From the NCBI GenBank assembly GCA_902803125.1, contig CADCOZ010000147.1, positions 1 through 14,395 on the forward strand: a stretch of 14,395 bases of DNA, read 5' to 3'. The notes beneath the pieces were generated by a model. It made no database searches, was not told the origin of the DNA, and was given only the letters and a program-made list of their open reading frames with translations. Position 1 is the stretch's first letter. Every line of letters starts with the position of its first letter. A program made the translations under genes and the position numbers. Below are positions 1 through 5,032 of this stretch, piece after piece. The stretch comes from an uncultured Ruminococcus sp. (GTDB lineage Bacteria > Bacillota > Clostridia > Oscillospirales > Acutalibacteraceae).

Positions 1-64
1 CCGACACCCTCGCAAAATACGGCTTTTTATGCCCTTTTACAGCAATTTGAGAAAGGAATTTTAT

Positions 65-547
65 ATGATAAAAGTAATGTTCATCTGTCACGGCAACATC
101 TGCCGCAGTCCGATGGCGGAATTCATCATGAAAGATATCGTCCGTCAGCACCATCAGGAGCGGTACTTTATGATTGCTTCGGCGGCAACATCCACAGAGG
201 AACTGGGGCATTCGGTTTATCCGCCTGCCAGACGCAAGCTGTTGGAGCATGGCCTCCGCTGTGACGGCAAAACCGCCCGACAAATGACCCTTCAGGATTA
301 TTACGATTTTGACCTGCTGATTGTCATGGATCACAACAATATGAAAAATGCCAAACGTATCATTGGGAATGATTTCGACAATAAACTGCATCTGCTGATG
401 GAATACACCGAACAGGGCGGCACCGTATCCGACCCGTGGTATACCCGTGATTTCGACAGAGCGTATCACGATATTCTGCTGGGCTGTCAGGGGCTGTATG
501 CTCATCTGTCCGCTGACCTTCTGACCAATCAAGGCACTGCGGATTGA
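65..547 (+). CDS. Low-molecular-weight protein tyrosine phosphatase
   Basis: A 160-residue protein of the cytosolic low-molecular-weight tyrosine phosphatase family, which removes phosphate from tyrosine (in some bacteria arginine) residues. The signature loop CX5RS is at residues 8-15 (CHGNICRS), with Cys8 the expected nucleophile and Arg14 the phosphate binder. The general-acid loop is the DPW at 123-125. Length fits the family. I chose ATG 65 because AAAGGA at 52-57 is 7 bases upstream and the family begins directly at the first beta strand (IKVMFICHGN); the in-frame ATG at 29 would add 12 residues with no homology. It may stand alone: the gene upstream is outside the window and the next gene is convergent. 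The substrate cannot be told; no tyrosine kinase or exopolysaccharide gene is nearby. Confidence 0.93.
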   Translation: MIKVMFICHGNICRSPMAEFIMKDIVRQHHQERYFMIASAATSTEELGHSVYPPARRKLLEHGLRCDGKTARQMTLQDYYDFDLLIVMDHNNMKNAKRIIGNDFDNKLHLLMEYTEQGGTVSDPWYTRDFDRAYHDILLGCQGLYAHLSADLLTNQGTAD

Positions 548-623
548 TGTCCTCACACTGCTTGAGGGCAGGTCAATTTCATAAAGCCGCATGACACAGA
601 TAGCGAACAGGTTTTCGCCTATC

Positions 624-662
624 ATAAAACAGCCGCTTCTTCTGAGAGAAACGGCTGTTTTT
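624..662. terminator. Bidirectional intrinsic terminator between convergent genes
   Basis: A 10-bp perfect stem (AAAACAGCCG at 626-635 with CGGCTGTTTT at 652-661) with a further short TTCT/AGAA pairing inside. The + strand ends in a run of five T and the - strand in four T, so it can end both the phosphatase transcript and the MutS-like transcript. Confidence 0.85.
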
Positions 663-699
663 GCGTAATAGGGGAGGGGACACGATGCGGTGTTTTGCT

Positions 700-2316
700 C
701 TATTTATGAATCTTTTCGGTCAGCTGGTCAAAGGTCACGCCGTATTTCTTGGCAATATCCTGTGCATAGCTGACACCTTCCGGCGGTGCAATAAAGATTT
801 TATAGGAACGCTTGCCCTCGTGGATACCCGTAATCAAACTGGCGACCGCTAAATCTCCCTCGATCTGGCTGTTGACCTCTGCGGCCGACATCGCCAATTC
901 ATGCATATGTGTATTAAAAATAGTGCGGGCTCCCAAATACCGCAGTGCCTTCACCACGTCTTTGGCAATATATAAACCTTCGGCGAAGGAAGTGGTGGCC
1001 AGCGATTCATTAAAGAGCAGCAGACTTTCTTTGGTGGCTTCGGAGAAAATCTGACTCATTCTCTGCGATTCCTCCCCCAGCCGACCCAAATCAACGGTTT
1101 TGTTTTCATCGGCGGGGAAGTGTGTATAGATACTGTCAACGGGTGTGAGCGAACAGCTTTCTGCCGGCACATACAGACCGCATTGAGCCAGCAGAAAGAC
1201 TAAACCGACAGCTTGTGTCAGGGTGGTTTTGCCGCCGCGGTTGGGGCCTGTCATGATATAAATGCCGTGTTCGGGGTTGAATGCAAGGTCGTTGCGAATG
1301 ATTTCATCTGTTTTGCCTTCGGCACAGCGAATCGCTAACTTGAAGTTATACACCCCGTGCATATAAGTTTCCCGTGTGGGAGAGGACAGGATTTCCGGCT
1401 TGCAAAGCGGAATGTTTTTGGCTTGTATTTTTTCCAGATAATCTGCCCAGCGGATATAGAAGATAAATTCGGGAATCATCTTGGTCAGGCCGTAGCCGCT
1501 GACGTTGGTATATTTCGACAGTTTGCCTTTGAGTTTGCGGACAGTCGTCCCCAACATTTCGGTCATCACACGGCTGAGATTGGACATCAGCGGGTCGTCG
1601 CCGCTGACCTTGCCGACTGTATGGAACTTGGTCATGCCGTCAAAGCCCGCCACACCGTTGATTTCGTCTTTTTGTGACGAGAAACTCAGAAAATTACTGA
1701 GCAAACCCGGTTTGGTAAACGGCTTGTCGTTGATGGAAACAATGCCGACCTCCACCGGCATCAGACGGCTGTCTAAATTCACACCGATGGATAAGCTCTT
1801 GACCCGTCCGATTTCACTGACCAAATCCTTGATATCATCATGCAGATATTCAAAGCCGTTTTCGTTGTACAGTCTGCCCACGAAATTCTTCAGCTGATGC
1901 ATACCTTCCGATTGAATGTCGTGTTCTGACAAAGACTGATAAATACCGGAGATACAATTGACATAAACATCCAGTTCCTGCAATCGGTTGATCAGCTGCC
2001 AGATAGGGGAGGCGGTGGCATCTTTCACGGACTTTTCCAACTCTTTCAAATATGCCAGCTCCACCAACAGTTCCTTGATTCGCTCCCGCAATTTCGGAAA
2101 GTGAAACAAATCGTCAAATACATCTCTGCGGTAGCGAATGACGGCGGGATCCCGTTCCATGCGAATCATGATATTCTTGATAATATTCTGTTCGTAGGTT
2201 TCACCAGACAGTTTTTCACAGATATATTCTATCGACAAATCGTTGCAGGCTTCCTCACTCAGCACCTTGCTGTCCGGTGAGGCTCCCTGCGGGTATAATA
2301 AACTGAAATCAGCCAT
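700..2316 (-). CDS. MutS-like ATPase (short MutS family protein lacking the mismatch-recognition domain)
   Basis: A 538-residue protein with a MutS-type ABC ATPase domain in its C-terminal third: Walker A GPNRGGKTT at 357-365, a signature-like stretch DLGRLGEESQRMSQIF at about 409-424, a Walker B-like strand LLLFNE at 432-437 and the switch THMHEL at 469-474. The N-terminal two thirds look like the helical core/clamp of MutS; the true MutS mismatch-binding domain with its Phe-X-Glu is absent, so classical mismatch repair is not implied. The Walker B aspartate position is Asn (N436) before the catalytic-type Glu437. I start at ATG 2316 because GAGGA lies 7 bases upstream; the GTG two codons earlier would sit against that site. 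It is a single gene with its own promoter and leader. DNA-structure binding or recombination control is plausible, but the function is unknown. Confidence 0.85.
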   Translation of the reverse strand: MADFSLLYPQGASPDSKVLSEEACNDLSIEYICEKLSGETYEQNIIKNIMIRMERDPAVIRYRRDVFDDLFHFPKLRERIKELLVELAYLKELEKSVKDATASPIWQLINRLQELDVYVNCISGIYQSLSEHDIQSEGMHQLKNFVGRLYNENGFEYLHDDIKDLVSEIGRVKSLSIGVNLDSRLMPVEVGIVSINDKPFTKPGLLSNFLSFSSQKDEINGVAGFDGMTKFHTVGKVSGDDPLMSNLSRVMTEMLGTTVRKLKGKLSKYTNVSGYGLTKMIPEFIFYIRWADYLEKIQAKNIPLCKPEILSSPTRETYMHGVYNFKLAIRCAEGKTDEIIRNDLAFNPEHGIYIMTGPNRGGKTTLTQAVGLVFLLAQCGLYVPAESCSLTPVDSIYTHFPADENKTVDLGRLGEESQRMSQIFSEATKESLLLFNESLATTSFAEGLYIAKDVVKALRYLGARTIFNTHMHELAMSAAEVNSQIEGDLAVASLITGIHEGKRSYKIFIAPPEGVSYAQDIAKKYGVTFDQLTEKIHK

Positions 2317-2342
2317 TTTCACATCCTCATTTCAATCCGCGT

Positions 2343-2464
2343 GCGGCAGTTAAGTGGAGTTACGACTTTTACATCTTTCTTAAAGATGACCCATCTTCTA
2401 TTCTCAGGCGTGGATGGCCCTCTTGTCAACAGGGGATGTCGCTGAGCTCCGCCTCTGCTGCCGC
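2343..2464 (-). promoter_or_regulatory. Structured 5' leader of the MutS-like gene
   Basis: The predicted transcript starts near 2462 and runs about 140 bases before the ATG. Its first bases (GCGGCAG, 2464-2458) are the exact complement of CTGCCGC (2349-2343) just before the ribosome site, closing a domain of about 120 bases. Inside are CATCTTT/AAAGATG (7 bp, 3-base loop) and a CCCT-G-TTG/CAA-G-AGGG helix. Two pairs of mutually exclusive helices can be drawn: AGGCG/CGCCT against CTCAG/CTGAG, and AGATG/CATCT against CATCTTT/AAAGATG. I do not recognise a known riboswitch consensus. Folding is by eye. Confidence 0.45.
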
Positions 2465-2468
2465 TTTT

Positions 2469-2498
2469 ATTATAGCATCATTATGTTGTGTTTGTCAA
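2469..2498 (-). promoter_or_regulatory. Sigma-A-type promoter of the MutS-like gene
   Basis: On the - strand a perfect -35 TTGACA (2498-2493) and perfect -10 TATAAT (2474-2469) are 18 bases apart, giving a start near 2462. This is the best promoter match in the window and points straight at the MutS-like gene. Confidence 0.85.
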
Positions 2499-2509
2499 TG
2501 ACAAACACA
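2487..2509. promoter_or_regulatory. Operator-like palindrome over the -35 box
   Basis: TGTGTTTGTCA (2487-2497) and its exact complement TGACAAACACA (2499-2509) flank a single central base. The palindrome covers the -35 box at 2498-2493, the classic place for a repressor site. The regulator is not in the window and I cannot assign a family. Confidence 0.6.
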
Positions 2510-2639
2510 TAGGGAGCATTTATCCCCCCGCTTTAGAAGCGGGGGAATCCTTGCTCGTTAAGTTGAAGAAACACCTCTATAAATCCAATCGATTGTTTTA
2601 TTTATCAAGTAAATGATGGGCTGTTCAACGGACAGTTGA
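2510..2639. other. Intergenic stretch with an IS200/IS605-like terminal hairpin
   Basis: Together with the leader and promoter this completes the gene-free region 2317-2751. It holds a perfect 9-bp hairpin, CCCCCGCTT (2525-2533) and AAGCGGGGG (2537-2545) with loop TAG, followed by AATCC and not by a T run, so it is not a usual terminator. A GC-rich hairpin with a TAG-like loop followed by AATCC is reminiscent of the right ends (and omega RNA 3' ends) of IS200/IS605 elements. No tnpA or tnpB gene or recognisable left end is present. The remaining bases to 2639 show nothing I can name. Confidence 0.3.
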
Positions 2640-2685
2640 TAAAAAGGCTGTCAGGGGGACTTTCAAGTGAAAGTCCCCCTGACAG
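2640..2685 (-). terminator. Intrinsic terminator of the sortase cluster
   Basis: A perfect 17-bp stem (2648-2664 with 2669-2685) and 4-base loop. On the - strand it is followed by CC and TTTTT (2645-2641). It lies 66 bases past the stop of the last gene of the cluster. No T run follows on the + strand. Confidence 0.9.
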
Positions 2686-2751
2686 GGTGCAGGAGCAGAA
2701 CCCTTGCCGGAGCCATCAGAGCCCTCAGCCCATGCCAAAGCCTCAACAGTG

Positions 2752-3375
2752 TTATCGTATCAGAAACGTCAGGAGGGAGGCCAGCAGGAGCAAACAGCCG
2801 GTAATAGCGGCCGCTGTGATGCCCCAGCGAAGATGTTTGAGTTCAGACTGCTGTTGGCGGACAATTTGGTCATGGTAATCGGAGGGGTGCCGATCCATGT
2901 CTTGCAGCTGACGGTTCAGTTTTTCGGTCACATCGGTCAGCAGCGGGGCGGTGTCCGCTTCTTTTTGCAGGGCATAGTGCTGTTCCAGCACGGACAGCAG
3001 CCGCTTTTCGAACATTTCCTCTATCACGTTCGGGTCGTCAGGCATCAGCAGAATACACTGCTGTTGAGCACGGATATAATAGGCGATGTTGTCAGATTCA
3101 TCTACTATCTTTTCACGGTAAAGACTGTCCCTCTGTGCGGACAGAATCACCGAAAGAATACTGTCGGTGCTGTGGCGGCTGCCGTCTAAGCCGCCGATAA
3201 TCAGCACCACGGAACACCGCCCCAGTGCCGTTTGCAGGGCCTCGGCTAATTCCTCCGGTGCGGCGGCGGCGGTGGAGGTGCTGTGGTGAAGCTGTCGTTG
3301 GGACAGCTTTTTGGTCAGCAGACGTTCTGTTTCAAAGGTCTTGCCGGCATGATAAAAAATAATTTCGTATTCCAT
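2752..3375 (-). CDS. Tail-anchored membrane protein with a CinA/MoaB-like N-terminal domain, sortase-linked
   Basis: A 207-residue protein. Residues 1-130 are a predicted cytoplasmic alpha/beta domain, 140-180 a polar helix, and 184-206 a single membrane segment reaching almost to the C-terminus, so it is probably tail-anchored with the domain inside the cell. The pattern EIIFYHAGKTF (4-14), VVLIIGGLDG (56-65) and CILLMPDDPNVIEEMFE (107-123) follows the layout of the CinA/MoaB molybdopterin-binding fold (GGLGPT, then a PGPPSEM-like loop), but the ligand-binding motifs are degenerate. The same domain seems to form the N-terminus of the large sortase two genes upstream. ATG 3375 has AGAGGA at close spacing. 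It is the last gene of the sortase cluster, 26 bases after the lipoprotein sortase. The coding call is solid; the fold assignment is inference and the function unknown. Confidence 0.8.
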   Translation of the reverse strand: MEYEIIFYHAGKTFETERLLTKKLSQRQLHHSTSTAAAAPEELAEALQTALGRCSVVLIIGGLDGSRHSTDSILSVILSAQRDSLYREKIVDESDNIAYYIRAQQQCILLMPDDPNVIEEMFEKRLLSVLEQHYALQKEADTAPLLTDVTEKLNRQLQDMDRHPSDYHDQIVRQQQSELKHLRWGITAAAITGCLLLLASLLTFLIR

Positions 3376-3401
3376 CGTTTTTCCTCTGTTGGCTTACAGG
3401 A

Positions 3402-5003
3402 TCAAGTGGCTTTGCTGGTATTGGAGGCTTTGCTGGTATTGGGGTCTGAGGTCTGGGTTTGGGTCTTTTTCTTTTCAATGGCTGTCAGCTGTGCGTCTGT
3501 CGGGATATCATTTAGCAGATAAACCACCCTGTCCTTCAGCATATGGATGGTACCCTGATCATTGGCCGCCTTGATTTTCGTGACATAGCTCTGCAACAGA
3601 CGGTCAACCTTCTGCTGTTGGGCATCACGGTAGGTCTTGCCCTGCATGGCGTTGTTGATGGCAGTATAGGCCTGTGAACGGGTCTTATCCAGCGTTTTTT
3701 TCTGTGCATCGGTCAGGGGCTTGGCTTCTACGGAATGAATCACCGCTAAACACATATCCCGCAGGGCATAGACTCTTCCGGTATTGGTGGCATCTCCGAT
3801 GAAGCCTTCATAGGCATTGACATAGGATTGAATATAGCCAAGATGATTGCTGTCATAATTCTGCGGGTCATAGGCGGTTTTCAGGGTATTGACCGCATCG
3901 GTTTTGGTTTTGGTCAACAGCGTGGACAGTTCGTCATCGTCTTTTTGTGACCACTTTTTGGCACCGTCATACCAGTTAATTTTTTTCTTGTTCAGCGCAT
4001 CCTGAAAAGAGGTGACCTCCGGCCGAACACCGCCGTAGTAGCTGTACCATGCGTCAGGATACAGCGGGTTGGGGTTGATGGTGGCTCGGCCGACATTGAC
4101 CGTGGAATCCTCTCCTTCCCGCACCTTGCGGGCAACGATAAACATTCTGAAGTCCTCCATGTCATACGCACAGGTGGACATGGTGATAATCGTATCGTAT
4201 TCGTTGACCGTCACGGGACAGTTATAAATCGACCGCAGGCGTATCTGATAGATGAAATTCAGGAAATCATACTCACTGCCGAAATCGCCCCGCAGATAGT
4301 CAAAATAGGGGCCTTGCCATTCAAGGGTATTGGTCTTGCAGACGGCAATAATCTTCCACTTGCTTTTTTCGTAGAGAGAATTAAAGGTCACGACCGGCGA
4401 CATCTGATAAAAGCTGAAGCTGTTGTAGCCGATGACGGTGGCAAACATACTGCCGTTCATCATATGGTGACCGTGCAGGAGCAGGTTCTTGCTGTCCAGC
4501 GCACTGCGGTAGTCCAGAAAAATGGAACCGCTGAGAATATCGTTGTGGTAGAAATCACGGCAGAGATAATAGGGGTCTTGACCCTGCGATACCAAATAGG
4601 CATCATTGGGACCCTGCACCACCGGATAATCCACCACCGAATTCGGGATACTGACCCAGCCGACCGTGTCGGGGTTTTGTGACAGCAGACCGTTGAAGTC
4701 GCTGAGAGCTTCATAGGTGCTGTCGACATACCAATCATACAGTTCAGGAGAGGTTTCAGAAGACTGCTGTTTCTTTAACTTACTGCTTTGTTGGGAGCTT
4801 TCCGGTTGGGAGCTTTCCGGTTGGGAGTTTTCCGGTTGGGAGTTTTCCTGTTGAGAACTTTCGGGTTTTGAACTTTCTTCAGCCACAGAGGTTTCTTCAC
4901 GGCTGCTTTCCTGCGGCGGTTCCTCTGCCTGTTGGCAGGAAGCACACACCAGCAGAAAGACGGCGGCCAATCCTGCGGCCAGCATTTTATGCATTGATTT
5001 CAT
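3402..5003 (-). CDS. srtB: Class B sortase, predicted lipoprotein, with C-terminal helical repeats
   Basis: A 533-residue secreted transpeptidase homologue. Residues 1-22 look like a lipoprotein signal: basic start, hydrophobic stretch and CASC, with Cys23 as possible lipidated residue (Cys rather than Leu at -3 is atypical). Residues 28-83 are a Ser/Gln/Glu/Pro linker with SQPES/SQPEN repeats. The class B catalytic domain spans about 100-300: WVSIPNSVVDYPVVQ (116-130), catalytic His179 in LHGHHMMNGSMF, Cys278 in MSTCAY and Arg286 in DFRMFIVARK. A region shared with the neighbouring sortase (NPLYPDAWY to WYDG, about 312-346) follows, then two roughly 60-residue helical repeats (about 367-430 and 444-508) and a Thr/Ser/Lys tail. 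AAGGAGG is 8 bases before ATG 5003. It lies 29 bases after the larger sortase gene. Sortases join sorting-signal proteins to the cell wall; no substrate gene is visible here. Confidence 0.92.
   Translation of the reverse strand: MKSMHKMLAAGLAAVFLLVCASCQQAEEPPQESSREETSVAEESSKPESSQQENSQPENSQPESSQPESSQQSSKLKKQQSSETSPELYDWYVDSTYEALSDFNGLLSQNPDTVGWVSIPNSVVDYPVVQGPNDAYLVSQGQDPYYLCRDFYHNDILSGSIFLDYRSALDSKNLLLHGHHMMNGSMFATVIGYNSFSFYQMSPVVTFNSLYEKSKWKIIAVCKTNTLEWQGPYFDYLRGDFGSEYDFLNFIYQIRLRSIYNCPVTVNEYDTIITMSTCAYDMEDFRMFIVARKVREGEDSTVNVGRATINPNPLYPDAWYSYYGGVRPEVTSFQDALNKKKINWYDGAKKWSQKDDDELSTLLTKTKTDAVNTLKTAYDPQNYDSNHLGYIQSYVNAYEGFIGDATNTGRVYALRDMCLAVIHSVEAKPLTDAQKKTLDKTRSQAYTAINNAMQGKTYRDAQQQKVDRLLQSYVTKIKAANDQGTIHMLKDRVVYLLNDIPTDAQLTAIEKKKTQTQTSDPNTSKASNTSKAT
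4790..4870 (-). repeat. 15-base in-frame tandem repeats in the sortase linker
   Basis: Repeats based on TTGGGAGCTTTCCGG (as read on the + strand) encode the SQPES/SQPEN linker of the lipoprotein sortase. They are multiples of three, so copy-number change would alter linker length without a frameshift. Confidence 0.8.
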
Positions 5004-5032
5004 CGGCTGTTCCTCCTTGGAACACGCTTGGT

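Noticed and set aside
2343..2464. T-box, TPP or other known riboswitch before the MutS-like gene
   Set aside because: None of the conserved core sequences that I can recall for these classes is present.
2640..2700. Small coding region 2636-2878 on the + strand
   Set aside because: It reads through the terminator hairpin and into the antisense of the tail-anchored protein gene, without a ribosome site.
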